Shown here one piece after another: positions 1 to 8,237 of a stretch of 25,864 nucleotides of DNA. The first letter of the stretch is position 1. Each line of letters opens with the position of its first letter. The position numbers and the translations under genes were made by a program. The notes under the pieces were generated by a model. That model made no database searches and was not told the DNA's origin. It saw only the letters and a program-made list of their open reading frames with translations. Origin of the DNA: Hydrogenophilales bacterium (GTDB taxonomy: Bacteria; Pseudomonadota; Gammaproteobacteria; Burkholderiales; Thiobacillaceae); contig JADJYY010000029.1 in the NCBI GenBank assembly GCA_016719465.1, forward strand, positions 1-25,864, in the 5' to 3' direction.

Positions 1-42
1 TCTCCCTGGATTGCTCATTCGTGAGTACGGAACGTGCGGCAC

Positions 43-1329
43 TCATTTCCGCCTCCGCAAAGGGACCACTTCTGCAGATTCCGTCTTCCCTTCCAGCCCA
101 GCCACGGCCACGGCGGCGGCCCTTTCGGCCAGGGTGGAGCGGGCTGCTTCGGCGTAGTGGACATATCGCAAACTCGTTTTCGGGTCGGAGTGCCCAAGCT
201 GCGCCATGACTTCCACTAGGGACGCGCCACTCATCGCCAAGTGAGAGCCGACGGAATGACGCAGGCCATGTAGACCGATGTCATCCGGCAGGCCGGCTTC
301 CTCCCGCACTTGTCGCCAGGGCTTGGACAGGGCCAGAGGGCCGATACCCTTGGATGGCCGGAAGACGTACTCGTCGGGCTTGCCCTGGGGCTGGCGCGCC
401 AGGATTACCTGGGCTTGGGCAGGTAGGGCGATGGTCTTCGGCTTGCCGCTGCGGTGCCCGGTCTTGTGGGCCTGTGGGGGCAGGACTACCTGCCCGGCTT
501 TCAAATCGACATAGCTCCAGCGCAGGCCCGTGACTTCGCTACGGCGGGTGCCTGTCAGCGCAATGAAGCGGATGGCATCGGCGACGGCATCGCGGATGCG
601 CTTCTCGTTCTGCATCGTGTCCAGGGTGCGGAACAGCCGGCCGTAGGCATCGGCGTCTTCGATGATGGCCTCGCGCATCCCGTCCCGAGCCATCTTGATG
701 TTTGACCAATCGACGGCGGCGCCGGCCGGGGTGCCATCCTTGGTCGACCACTTGCAGATGGTCCGCAACAGGGTGACGGCCTTCTTCGCGGTGCCCTCGC
801 CGCCACCGACACGGGCCAGCCCTCGCGCCTTGGTCTTGACCGTGGTGGCGGTCTTGCCTTCGTTGATGGCGCGGTGAGCCTTCTTGACCTCGTTGGTCGT
901 CAGCTTGTCAGCAAACACAGTGCCCAGCAGCGGGCGCAGGTGGTGATTGATGCGGCCGGTATCCACGCCACGGGTGGACTCGGCTTTTTCCTTGAAGGCG
1001 TCGGACGCCAGATAGTCCTCGAACACTTGCGCCAAGGTGGGGGCTTGCCGACGTGCCTGCTTCTCGCCCTGGGGATCTCGACCATTCAGGACGTCCCGAT
1101 GTCTGTCCTTCGCAATCTGGCGGGCCTGTTCCACCGTCAGACTGTCGGACAGCTTGCCAATGGTGAACCGCTTCGATTTGCCCTCGGGGCTGCGGTACTG
1201 GAAGACGAAGGTCTTTACGCCGGTCGGGAAAATCTTGACGCCGAATCCCTTCAACTCGGTATCCCAAACGAACCTTTGGTCGGTGCCAGGTTGCTCGTTC
1301 TCGACAAGTTTTTTCGACAGCTTGGGCAT
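43..1329 (-). CDS. Tyrosine-type integrase of an integrative element
   Basis: Site-specific tyrosine recombinase of 428 residues, expected to integrate and excise the mobile element whose right end lies in this window. The N-terminal ~100 residues resemble the arm-binding domain of P4-type integrases (a WDTELKGFGVKIFPTG stretch, then a K/R-rich helix). A core-binding segment follows, and the C-terminal catalytic domain shows TGTRRSEVTGLRW (first Arg), HGLRHSVGSH (His-x-x-Arg), LGHSDPKTS (His) and the Tyr in RYVHYAE. A longer frame opens at 1353, but I place the start at 1329 because GGGAGG lies 7 bases before that ATG and the next upstream ATG (1335) is too close to it. The gene points away from the tRNA-Arg remnant at 1495-1539 and its upstream region carries GGTAA repeats. 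Family confident; specificity for tRNA-Arg is inferred from position. Confidence 0.93.
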   Translation of the reverse strand: MPKLSKKLVENEQPGTDQRFVWDTELKGFGVKIFPTGVKTFVFQYRSPEGKSKRFTIGKLSDSLTVEQARQIAKDRHRDVLNGRDPQGEKQARRQAPTLAQVFEDYLASDAFKEKAESTRGVDTGRINHHLRPLLGTVFADKLTTNEVKKAHRAINEGKTATTVKTKARGLARVGGGEGTAKKAVTLLRTICKWSTKDGTPAGAAVDWSNIKMARDGMREAIIEDADAYGRLFRTLDTMQNEKRIRDAVADAIRFIALTGTRRSEVTGLRWSYVDLKAGQVVLPPQAHKTGHRSGKPKTIALPAQAQVILARQPQGKPDEYVFRPSKGIGPLALSKPWRQVREEAGLPDDIGLHGLRHSVGSHLAMSGASLVEVMAQLGHSDPKTSLRYVHYAEAARSTLAERAAAVAVAGLEGKTESAEVVPLRRRK

Positions 1330-1342
1330 ATCCATTCCTCCC

Positions 1343-1468
1343 ACGGTAAGCACACGGTAAGCAGACTGGGGTAAAAAACGGTAAAAAACAGTCTGACCAC
1401 TGGCACGGATGGTAAGGCTTAGATATAGCGTTTACAAGGGATTAGAGTGATTCAGTAATTTCCGGTAA
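1343..1468. repeat. GGTAA repeat cluster, probable integrase arm sites
   Basis: Six same-strand GGTAA copies lie between the integrase start and the attachment site, at 1345, 1356, 1370, 1380, 1411 and 1464. The first four are spaced 11, 14 and 10 bases, close to one helical turn. A 7-bp inverted repeat, CAGACTG (1362-1368) with CAGTCTG (1389-1395), encloses two of them. Clustered short direct repeats flanking a core site are the usual form of attP arm sites. They could equally be an operator controlling the integrase, since they overlap its likely promoter. Function inferred from layout. Confidence 0.45.
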
Positions 1469-1494
1469 ACACGGGAAACCCCATTGTCCTTGTT

Positions 1495-1539
1495 CTCCGA
1501 AGGCAGGGGTCGCACGTTCGAATCGTGTCGGGCGCGCCA
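1495..1539 (+). other. tRNA-Arg(CCG) 3' remnant, attachment site of the element
   Basis: This is the 3' part of a tRNA without its 5' half. It starts in the anticodon loop (CTCCGAA, anticodon CCG), continues with GGCAG, has the T arm GCACG-TTCGAAT-CGTGT (1512-1528), then the acceptor strand CGGGCGC (1529-1535), G and encoded CCA. The acceptor strand and anticodon fit bacterial tRNA-Arg(CCG). The matching 5' acceptor GCGCCCG and D arm are absent upstream, where element sequence with GGTAA repeats is found. This is the expected duplicated junction of an element integrated in a tRNA 3' end; the intact tRNA should lie at the other end, outside the window. The native-looking terminator just downstream supports chromosome on the right. 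Confidence 0.75.
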
Positions 1540-1568
1540 AACAGTTCAGTCGTTCAGTTCGATCCCGA

Positions 1569-1600
1569 AATGGGCACCCATCCGGTGCCCATTTTCATTT
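1569..1600 (+). terminator. Rho-independent terminator after tRNA-Arg
   Basis: A perfect 10-bp stem, AATGGGCACC (1569-1578) with GGTGCCCATT (1584-1593), encloses a 5-base loop and runs into a T-rich tail (TTCATTT). It lies 30 bases after the tRNA remnant and fits as the original tRNA terminator. It may also serve the convergent methyltransferase gene on the other strand. Confidence 0.7.
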
Positions 1601-1617
1601 CAATTTCAGTTCCAGAC

Positions 1618-3161
1618 TTATTTGCCGGGTTTTCGGTTGCCGCCCGCCACCAGCCGATATTCGAAAAAGCGGCATTCCAGGGGCCCGTTGAACAAGGGCG
1701 TGCGCCGGTTGGAACTGAGGCCGATGAGCTTGGGAAATTCCGGGTCGGCGGAAATCATGAACGCGGTCCAGCCGGGGAAATGCTGTTTCAGGTTGTCGCC
1801 GATCTCCCGATAGAAAGTGGGCATGTCGTCGGTGGACGGGCGCACGCCGTAGGGCGGATTGGTGACGATGATGCCGCCTGGCGTGGGTGGGTTCACATTG
1901 AGGAAATCCGCCTCCATGATGCGCACGCAATCCAGCAGCCCGGCCGCCTTGAGGTTGAGGCCGGCGGCCCGGACCATCAGCGGATCGATGTCGGAGCCGA
2001 AGATGGGCAGGGGCTCGGGATCGCGCCGGGCGCCCTCGGCATCCTTGCGCAGGCGCTGCCATTCGATGCGGTCGAAGTTCTTGAAATGCTCGAAGGCGAA
2101 ATGGCGTTTCAGGCCGGGAGCGATGTTCAGCGCCATCAGGCCCGCCTCCAGCAGGATGGTGCCGCCGCCCATCATCGGGTCGTACAGGGGTGTGCCCGGC
2201 GTCCAGCCGGCCAGTTTCAGCAGCCCCGCCGCCAAGTTCTCGTTGAGGGGCGCGGCGGCGGCCTCGACCCTATAGCCACGCCGGTTGAGGGGTTCGCCGG
2301 TCAGGTCCAGATAGAGGGAAAAGCGCTCGTCGGTCAGGTAGAGCAGCAGGGGCACGTCGGGGTTGTGGGTCTACACGCTGGTCCGCTCGCCGATCTCGTC
2401 GCGGAAGCGGTCGCAGATCCCGTCCCTGATCTTGAGGCTGGCGAAGTTGAGGCTTTTCAGGGGGCTGTTGCGGCCCACGGTGGTGACCGCGATGGTGCGC
2501 GACACCTCGAACCAGGACGGCCAGTCCAGGGCCAGGGCGGCGCGGTACAGGTCGTCCTCGTCGCGGTAGCGGCCTTCGGCCACGCGCCACAGGACGCGGA
2601 TGGCCAGGCGGCTCCACAGGTTGACCTTCCAGCCCAGGATGATGTCGCCCTTGAAGGCCACGCCGCCGGGGGCGGGAATGCCGCCCGGAGCGCCGGCTCG
2701 TCGGGTTCACCAGACCAGTTCGCCTTCCAGGCCGCGCGGGCAGGGGACCCGAAGAAAGTGGTGGGTCACCGGAGCCTGGGGCCGGGCGGCGTCTTTCTTC
2801 CGGCATCCGGGCCGGTATTGGGATGGTCATGGGAGCGCCCCCGATCGGTTCGCGCCTGGCGCGTTTCATTACGCGTTTCATCGCGCGTTTCGGCCTGGTC
2901 GCCGGCACCTTCCGGGCGCGGGGGCTTGCGGCGCCGGGGCTGGTCGGCGGTGGACGGCTTGGCGGGCCGCTCGGGGCGGCTCTCCGCCTTGGGCTGGCCG
3001 GGGCCTTGGGTGGCCCGGGCCGCCTTGGTCGCCAGGCTCAGGCGCTTATGCGCCTGGTGGCGGCCGCGCACGGGCAGACGCCCGGTCTGGGCTTGCTTCT
3101 CCCCCCCCGCATCGGGTTTGATGGTGAGAATGCTGCGTTTGGGTTTGTCCGATGACGACAC
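1618..3161 (-). pseudogene. Broken THUMP-domain RNA methyltransferase (RlmL type)
   Basis: Remains of a class I SAM-dependent rRNA guanine-N2 methyltransferase. The C-terminal catalytic part (1618-2370) is intact, with the SAM-binding DPMMGGGTILLEAG and catalytic IIVTNPPYGVR motifs and an end (RFFEYRLVAGGNRKP) usual for this family. Upstream in the same frame, separated by a TAG at 2371-2373, lies the THUMP part (2374-2661, NLWSRLAIRVLWRVAEG, ICDRFRDEIGER). Further up, a TGA at 2707-2709 separates it from the family N-terminus (HHFLRVPCPRGLEGEL). A basic, low-complexity 131-residue frame (2766-3161, GTG start) probably was the N-terminal extension and joins only through a frameshift near 2770-2800. 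Two stops plus a frame change argue for a pseudogene, although the catalytic half looks undecayed, so sequencing error is possible. The extent of the 5' end is uncertain. Confidence 0.7.
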
Positions 3162-3685
3162 GGGAATTCCTCAAGAAACTGCAACCCAGCCCGGTCACAG
3201 CGATCCTGATCGGACTGATCGTTTACCTCTGGTTCCGGCCGCCGGCCTTCGTGGACGAAGTGGCCCAACCGGCACCGGCGGTGCCCACGCTGCCCGGCCA
3301 GACCCTGGCCGACCTGCGCGGCAAGGTGGTGCTGGTCAACTTCTGGGCCACCTGGTGCCCCTACTGCCGCCACGAAATGCCGGCCATGGAGGCGTTCTAT
3401 CGGGACAACCGGGCCAGAGGATTCGAGATTGTCGCCTACAGCCTGGATAAAACCCAGGCCGAGGCCGACGCCTATCTTCGCGAGGCGGGTTACAGCTTCC
3501 CCGCCCCCCTCATGTCAGACCAGGTTTCCCAGGCTTTCGGCGGGGTGGATCGGATTCCCCTGTCCTTCGTCATCGATCGCGACGGGGTGATCCGCCACAG
3601 GATCGCCGGCCAGGTTCACGCCGGCCGGCTGGACGACCTGATCACACCTCTGCTGGCGACATCCGCGAGCGTTGGGTCCCGTTGA
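3152..3685 (+). CDS. TlpA/ResA-like membrane-anchored thioredoxin
   Basis: Thiol-disulfide oxidoreductase of 177 residues, expected to act outside the cytoplasmic membrane. Residues ~14-29 form one hydrophobic anchor (VTAILIGLIVYLWF), followed by a proline-rich linker and a thioredoxin fold. The active site NFWATWCPYC gives Cys69 and Cys72, and the cis-proline loop is seen as RIPLSFVID. TlpA relatives reduce apocytochrome c or other exported cysteine proteins; the substrate here cannot be told. The start at 3152 has only a weak ribosome site and overlaps by 10 bases the GTG start of the divergent broken methyltransferase. The 3' end overlaps the convergent DinB gene by 44 bases. Confidence 0.88.
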   Translation: MTTREFLKKLQPSPVTAILIGLIVYLWFRPPAFVDEVAQPAPAVPTLPGQTLADLRGKVVLVNFWATWCPYCRHEMPAMEAFYRDNRARGFEIVAYSLDKTQAEADAYLREAGYSFPAPLMSDQVSQAFGGVDRIPLSFVIDRDGVIRHRIAGQVHAGRLDDLITPLLATSASVGSR

Positions 3686-4190
3686 GCAGGCGCTCCATCT
3701 CCCGTCGGTAATAGACGAAATCCATTTCCGGGCAGGGCGCGCCCAGGCGCGTGGCCACGGCGGAAACCTGCCCCCGATGATGGGCATAGTGGGTAAACAG
3801 ATGGGTCAGCGCATCCCGCACCCACATGGTTCTGGTCTTGCCATCGCTGCCGGCGAAGCTGATCCGGGTATCGAGAAATTCCGCCGGCTGGGCCTCCAGC
3901 CAGGACTGCAACCGGCGGGTTTCCCGACGCAGGGCGATCTTCAACTCGCGCCAGTCGGGGTGGTTGATGACCCGGTAGTTCACCGCCAGGCTGTCGCCCT
4001 GGAGCCGGGCCAGCCAGGACTGGCCGACCAGGAGCATATGGTCCACGGTGTGGTGAACGCTCTTGAAATACAAGCCCTCGTCACCGCCCAGGGCTTCGGG
4101 CTGCAAATGATCCAGGGCGGAGAACAGCACCTCGTTGGCCCAATGCTGATAATCGGCCTGCACCACGAAATAACTCTTCCACGAATACAT
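3642..4190 (-). CDS. DinB family protein
   Basis: A 182-residue protein of the DinB/YfiT four-helix-bundle superfamily, soluble metal-binding proteins that often act as thiol-dependent (bacillithiol, mycothiol or glutathione) transferases. The likely metal ligands are in SVHHTVDHMLLV (residues 44-55) and in LTHLFTHYAHHRGQV (residues 128-142), the conserved late His pair. The opening WANEVLFSALDHL helix is typical. Because the neighbouring operon makes glutathione, a glutathione-linked role is possible, but this is inference from position only. It overlaps the convergent TlpA-like gene by 44 bases at its 3' end. Substrate unknown. Confidence 0.85.
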   Translation of the reverse strand: MYSWKSYFVVQADYQHWANEVLFSALDHLQPEALGGDEGLYFKSVHHTVDHMLLVGQSWLARLQGDSLAVNYRVINHPDWRELKIALRRETRRLQSWLEAQPAEFLDTRISFAGSDGKTRTMWVRDALTHLFTHYAHHRGQVSAVATRLGAPCPEMDFVYYRREMERLLNGTQRSRMSPAEV

Positions 4191-4262
4191 GATCCATTGG
4201 CTCCAGTCGTTGCTCCAGGGCGAGCAGGCAAGGCGGATGATCGAAAACTATACCAAGCGCGG

Positions 4263-5321
4263 CTATTCGCTCACCTCAGCCGTCGGAAGGTTCTTTTCCC
4301 AGCTTAAACGGTCGTTCATCTCCCGCGTCACCGTGATCCCGCCGTCGGCGGCCACCACCAGCGCCAGGCGGATCCCCATGCGCCCGGCCATGGCGCGCCA
4401 CGCCCCGGGACCGGCGATGAACAGGGGCTTGCTGGCCACATCCGACAGGGTACCCGCGTGTTCCCCGCGCGCGATCACGGTCACCGCCTGGGTGTGATCC
4501 ACCGGCCAGCCGGTGCGCGGGTCGATCAGGTGGCAATAGCGTTTGCCCTCCACCTCGAAGAAGCGCTGGTAATCACCGGAGGTGCCGATGGCCTCGCCGT
4601 CCTTGAGATCCAGGGTAGCCAGGGCCCCGGCCCGGCGCGGATGCTGGATGCCCACCCGCCAGGGCGTCCCGTTCTTGTCGCCCAGGGCCATGATGTTGCC
4701 GCCGATGTTGATCAGCGCGTTGTTCACGCCCTGGCTTTTCAGGTAGGCCGCCGCCAGGTCCAGGGCATGGCCCTTGGCGTAGCCGCCCAGATCCAGGCGC
4801 GCGGCCGGGTTCGTGCCGGTCAGCATGAGGCCGTCGATGCGGAGATCGGTCATGCGCGGCCTGGCCTTCACCAGGCGCCCGATTTCCCCGGGGTCCGGCA
4901 GGCGGGCTTCGAAGGTATCCGAATGAAAGCCCCATAACCGCACCAGGTTACCGATGGCCGGGTTGAACAGCCCCTCGGATTGCTCCGACAGCCGGGTGGC
5001 ATCTTGCAGAATGGCGGCCAGCCCGGGCGTCAGCGCCGTCCTGGCCGGCGCGTCGGGCCTGGCCAGGGCCAGGATGCCGTTGATGCGCTCCAGGGTGCCC
5101 GGCTGCCAGGCATGCAGGGTCTGGTGCATCTGGTCGAAATCCTTCAGCACCTGGTCGGCCACCCCCCTGGCCTTGCCCTCCGGTTCGCCATAGACCGTGA
5201 CTTCCACCAGGGTGCCGAAGACGTAGGACTGCTGGCGGTGGAGTTTTTCCCCGCAGCCGGCCAGCAATAACAGCGCGACGACCGCCAATAGGCTGCGCCA
5301 CACCCACCCTTTTCCCTTCAC
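4263..5321 (-). CDS. apbE: FAD:protein FMN transferase lipoprotein (ApbE)
   Basis: ApbE transfers FMN from FAD to a threonine of target flavoproteins such as Nqr/Rnf subunits, on the outer face of the inner membrane. The 352-residue product starts with a lipoprotein signal peptide (LLAVVALLLLAGC, lipidated Cys23), then the ApbE fold: SYVFGTLVEVTVYG, LFNPAIGNLVRLWGFH, LDLGGYAKGHALD, NALINIGGNIMALG, and RYCHLIDPRTGWPV. The start is GTG at 5321, chosen because it gives the signal peptide directly and a strong purine-rich site (GGGGGAAGG) precedes it. GTGA overlaps it with the gshB stop, so it is probably translationally coupled as the last gene of gshA-gshB-apbE. The much longer upstream open frame is antisense-type noise inside gshB. 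No target flavoprotein lies in the window. Confidence 0.93.
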   Translation of the reverse strand: MKGKGWVWRSLLAVVALLLLAGCGEKLHRQQSYVFGTLVEVTVYGEPEGKARGVADQVLKDFDQMHQTLHAWQPGTLERINGILALARPDAPARTALTPGLAAILQDATRLSEQSEGLFNPAIGNLVRLWGFHSDTFEARLPDPGEIGRLVKARPRMTDLRIDGLMLTGTNPAARLDLGGYAKGHALDLAAAYLKSQGVNNALINIGGNIMALGDKNGTPWRVGIQHPRRAGALATLDLKDGEAIGTSGDYQRFFEVEGKRYCHLIDPRTGWPVDHTQAVTVIARGEHAGTLSDVASKPLFIAGPGAWRAMAGRMGIRLALVVAADGGITVTREMNDRLSWEKNLPTAEVSE

Positions 5322-6274
5322 CCTTCCCCCTTGACGGCCAGTTCCAGGGCATCGACAAACATTCCCGCCACGTTGAACCCGGTCTGGTCGGTGATTTCCC
5401 GGAAGCAGGTGGGGCTGGTGACGTTCACCTCGGTTAGGCAATCGCCGATCACGTCCAGGCCCACCAGCAGCAGGCCGGCGGCTTTCAGTTCCGGCCCCAG
5501 GGCGGAGGCGATTTCCCGATCTCGTTCCGACAGGGGCCGGGCTACGCCTCTGCCGCCGGCGGCCAGGTTGCCCCGGGTCTCGCCTTCCATCGGGATGCGG
5601 GCCAGGCAATAAGGCACGGCCTCGCCGTCGATGACCAGGATGCGCTTGTCGCCATCCCTGATCTCCGGCAGGTAGCGCTGGGCCATGACGGTTTCCGCGC
5701 CGTCGCGGGTGACGGTTTCCAGGATCGCGCCTAGATTCGGGTCTTCCGGGCGCAGGCGGAAGATGCCGGCGCCGCCCATGGCGTTGAGGGGCTTGACGAT
5801 GATGTCGCCTTGCTCGGCCAGGAATTCCCGGATGAGCGCCGCCTCGCCGGTCACCAGGGTCGGCGCGATGAAGCGGGGAAAACGGGCGATGGCCAGCTTC
5901 TCGTTGAAATCGCGCAGGGATTGGGGCCGATTGAACACCCGGGCACCATGGCGCTCGGCCATTTCCAGCAGCCAGGTGGCGTAGAGGTAAGCCTGGTCGA
6001 AGGGCGGATCCCGGCGCATGAGCACGGCGTCGAAATCCGCCAGGTCGCGCCATTCGTCCTCGCCGCGCGTAAACCAGTCCTTGCCTGTCCCCCCAGGGGG
6101 GAGAAGCACCTGGAATGTCTTGCCACTCACTCGGCCGTCCTTCCAGGCCAGGTCCTCGCTGACCATGGCCCACAGTTCATGGCCGCGCCGCTCGGCCTCC
6201 ACCATCATGGCGTAGGTGGAGTCCTTGTGGATCTTGAAGGACTCCAGGGGATCGGCGACGAACAGCAGCCTCAC
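5318..6274 (-). CDS. gshB: Glutathione synthetase
   Basis: ATP-grasp enzyme joining gamma-glutamylcysteine and glycine, the second step of cytosolic glutathione synthesis. The 318 residues match the usual ~316. It shows the N-terminal ADPLESFKIHKDSTYAMM, the substrate/ATP region LMRRDPPFDQAYLYAT, FNRPQSLRDFNEKL, the ATP-grasp loop IIVKPLNAMGGAGIFRL, and the C-terminal VNVTSPTCFREI. The start is GTG at 6274, sharing GTGA with the gshA stop; the same arrangement recurs at its own 3' end with apbE, so three genes are stop-start coupled. No ATG lies at a sensible distance, and homologues begin with the same RLLFVADPL stretch. Confidence 0.96.
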   Translation of the reverse strand: MRLLFVADPLESFKIHKDSTYAMMVEAERRGHELWAMVSEDLAWKDGRVSGKTFQVLLPPGGTGKDWFTRGEDEWRDLADFDAVLMRRDPPFDQAYLYATWLLEMAERHGARVFNRPQSLRDFNEKLAIARFPRFIAPTLVTGEAALIREFLAEQGDIIVKPLNAMGGAGIFRLRPEDPNLGAILETVTRDGAETVMAQRYLPEIRDGDKRILVIDGEAVPYCLARIPMEGETRGNLAAGGRGVARPLSERDREIASALGPELKAAGLLLVGLDVIGDCLTEVNVTSPTCFREITDQTGFNVAGMFVDALELAVKGEG

Positions 6275-7569
6275 GGCTCGGTCCGTTCCAGTTCGATGGC
6301 CGCCGCCAGGGCCGCCAGGCGGGCCAGCACGCCATAGGTGTAGAAACGGTTCACCGGCGCGTCCGGGCGGGCGCCGCAGTCGCAGTAGCTGCAACTGGTA
6401 TCGAAGGCCAGGGGCACGAAGTGCATGCCCGGGGAATTGAGGTTCTCGTCGGCGCCCCGGCCGGTATGGACCCGGTAGAAACCGCCGATAACGAAGTGGT
6501 CGATCATGTACACCACGGGTTCGGCCACCGCCTGGTTGATGCTCTCGAAGGTGTGCACGCCTTCCTGCACCAGCACGTCGCTGACTTCCAGGCCCTCCTT
6601 CACCACCGCCATCTTGTTGCGCTGCTTGCGGTTCAGGTCGCGCACGTCGTCGGGGGATTTCACGGTCATGATGCCCATGCCGTAGGTACCGGCGTCGGCC
6701 TTGACGATGACGAAGGGCTCCCGGTCGATGCCGTGCTCGGCGTACTTGGCGCGGATCTTCTTCAGCACTTCCTCCACGTGGAAGGCCAGGCATTCCTCAC
6801 CCTCCCGGGCCTGGAAATCCACCTCGCCGCAGTTGGCGTGATAGGGATTGATGAACCAGGGGTCCATGCCGATGAGGCCGCAGAAATCGTGGGCCACCTG
6901 GTCGTAGGCGGCGAAATGCTTGGACTTGCGCCGGGTGGACCAGCCGGCGTGCAGGGGCGGCAGCATGCTCTGGGCCGGATTGAGTCCCTTCAGGATGTCA
7001 GGCACGCCGGCGGACAGGTCGTTGTTGAGCAGGATGGCGCAGGGATCGAAGCTGGTCCCGGACGTCGATCCGGGATCCAGTTTGATGCGATCGCCCTCGC
7101 GCCTGACGGGCTCCAGGGTGAGCTGGCCGCCCTCCGGCAGGTCCAGCACCAGGGGCGCCTCCAGACCGGGGATCAGGCTGCCGAAGCGCACCGTCAGGCC
7201 GATCTTGCGGATGATGTCGGCCAGGGCCGCCACGTTCTGCAGGTAGAACAGGTTGCGCGTGTGGTTCTCGGGAATGATCAGGAAGCGCCGCGCGTCGACG
7301 CACATCTTCTCCACCGCCATCTGGGCCGCCTGCACGGCCAGGGGCAGGAAATCCCGGTTCAGGTTGTTGAAGCCGCCGGGGAACAGGTTGGTGTCCACCG
7401 GGGCCAGCTTGAAACCGGAATTGCGCAGGTCCACCGAGCTGTAGAAGGGCGCGTTGTGCTCCATCCACTGCCGGCGAAACCAGTGCTCGATGTCGGGCTG
7501 GGCCTCGATGACCTGTTTTTCCAGTTGCAGCAGGGGACCGGCGAGGGCGGTGGTGAGATGGGGAACCAT
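6271..7569 (-). CDS. gshA: Glutamate-cysteine ligase, proteobacterial ferrooxidans type
   Basis: First step of glutathione synthesis, ATP-dependent joining of glutamate and cysteine. The 432-residue sequence belongs to the GshA family first defined in Acidithiobacillus ferrooxidans, unrelated in sequence to enterobacterial GshA and common in beta-proteobacteria. Recognisable parts are NAPFYSSVDLRNSGFKLAPV near the start, FPGGFNNLN, LIIPENHTRN, the basic STRRKSKHF, FVIVKADAGTYGMGIMTV (ATP-grasp-like) and CSYCDCG near the end. It is the first gene of gshA-gshB-apbE and is divergent from trmL across a 127-base gap that should hold both promoters. No strong ribosome site precedes the ATG at 7569. 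Confidence 0.93.
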   Translation of the reverse strand: MVPHLTTALAGPLLQLEKQVIEAQPDIEHWFRRQWMEHNAPFYSSVDLRNSGFKLAPVDTNLFPGGFNNLNRDFLPLAVQAAQMAVEKMCVDARRFLIIPENHTRNLFYLQNVAALADIIRKIGLTVRFGSLIPGLEAPLVLDLPEGGQLTLEPVRREGDRIKLDPGSTSGTSFDPCAILLNNDLSAGVPDILKGLNPAQSMLPPLHAGWSTRRKSKHFAAYDQVAHDFCGLIGMDPWFINPYHANCGEVDFQAREGEECLAFHVEEVLKKIRAKYAEHGIDREPFVIVKADAGTYGMGIMTVKSPDDVRDLNRKQRNKMAVVKEGLEVSDVLVQEGVHTFESINQAVAEPVVYMIDHFVIGGFYRVHTGRGADENLNSPGMHFVPLAFDTSCSYCDCGARPDAPVNRFYTYGVLARLAALAAAIELERTEP

Positions 7570-7696
7570 GGCGGGAAGGTAATGGGATGGCGCGGGGGGT
7601 TCAATGGGAGACGACGGTAGATTTCGCCTTGAATCTTAGCCGCTCCGCCGGACTTCACCTGTCCTGGCCCCGGTAAATCACCGAAAATCATGCGCC

Positions 7697-8161
7697 ATGT
7701 TCGACATCGTCCTGTTCCAGCCGGAAATTCCGCCCAACACCGGCAACGTCATCCGCCTGTCCGCCAACTCCGGCTGCCGCCTGCACCTGGTCAAGCCCCT
7801 GGGCTTCGACATCACCGACAAGCAGCTGCGCCGGGCGGGTCTGGATTACCACGAGTACGCCGATCTGGCGGTGCACGAGACCTGGGCCGATCTGAAGGCC
7901 AATCTGGCCGGACGCCGGCTGTTCGCCTTCACCACCAAGGGTGCCGGCGATTTCAGCCGGACCCGCTTCCAGCCCGGCGACGTCTTCGTGTTCGGCCCGG
8001 AAACCCGGGGCCTGCCGGCCGAGATGCTGGACGAGTTCCCGCCGGAACGGCGTCTGCGCCTGCCCATGCTGCCCACCCAGCGCAGCCTCAACCTGTCCAA
8101 CGCCGTCGCCGTGGCGGTGTATGAAGCCTGGCGCCAGAACGGTTTTGCGGGAAGCCGGTGA
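7697..8161 (+). CDS. trmL: tRNA (cytidine(34)-2'-O)-methyltransferase TrmL
   Basis: SPOUT-family enzyme methylating the 2'-O of the wobble base in tRNA-Leu isoacceptors. The 154-residue length is close to the usual ~157. It shows FQPEIPPNTGNVIRLSANSG at the N-terminus and the trefoil-knot SAM-binding motifs FGPETRGLP and QRSLNLSNAVAVAVYEAWRQ at the C-terminus. It stands alone, divergent from gshA, and a strong terminator-like hairpin follows 77 bases downstream. Confidence 0.95.
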   Translation: MFDIVLFQPEIPPNTGNVIRLSANSGCRLHLVKPLGFDITDKQLRRAGLDYHEYADLAVHETWADLKANLAGRRLFAFTTKGAGDFSRTRFQPGDVFVFGPETRGLPAEMLDEFPPERRLRLPMLPTQRSLNLSNAVAVAVYEAWRQNGFAGSR

Positions 8162-8237
8162 ACTTGGTTTTCCGAGGAATGTCCCCATGCTTCTACCACA
8201 ACTTTTCACCGACCCGGCCAGGCACTCCCCCTCCCAA

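Noticed and set aside
1460..1539. Complete tRNA-Arg gene
   Set aside because: The 5' acceptor strand and D arm are missing where they should be; upstream sequence is from the integrated element.
1525..3450. A 641-residue open frame on plus
   Set aside because: It runs antisense to the methyltransferase remnant and across the start of the TlpA-like gene; it has no motif, and its composition (repeated Gln, Gly, Ala, Val) is that of a GC-rich shadow frame.
5322..6173. N-terminal extension of the apbE frame and the gshB-frame extension to 6793
   Set aside because: Arg/Pro/Gly-rich shadow sequence inside gshB and gshA; the real starts are fixed by the GTGA overlaps and by homologous N-termini.
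6421..7620. A 399-residue open frame on plus opposite gshA
   Set aside because: Shadow frame: low-complexity composition, no motif, covers a confidently identified gene.
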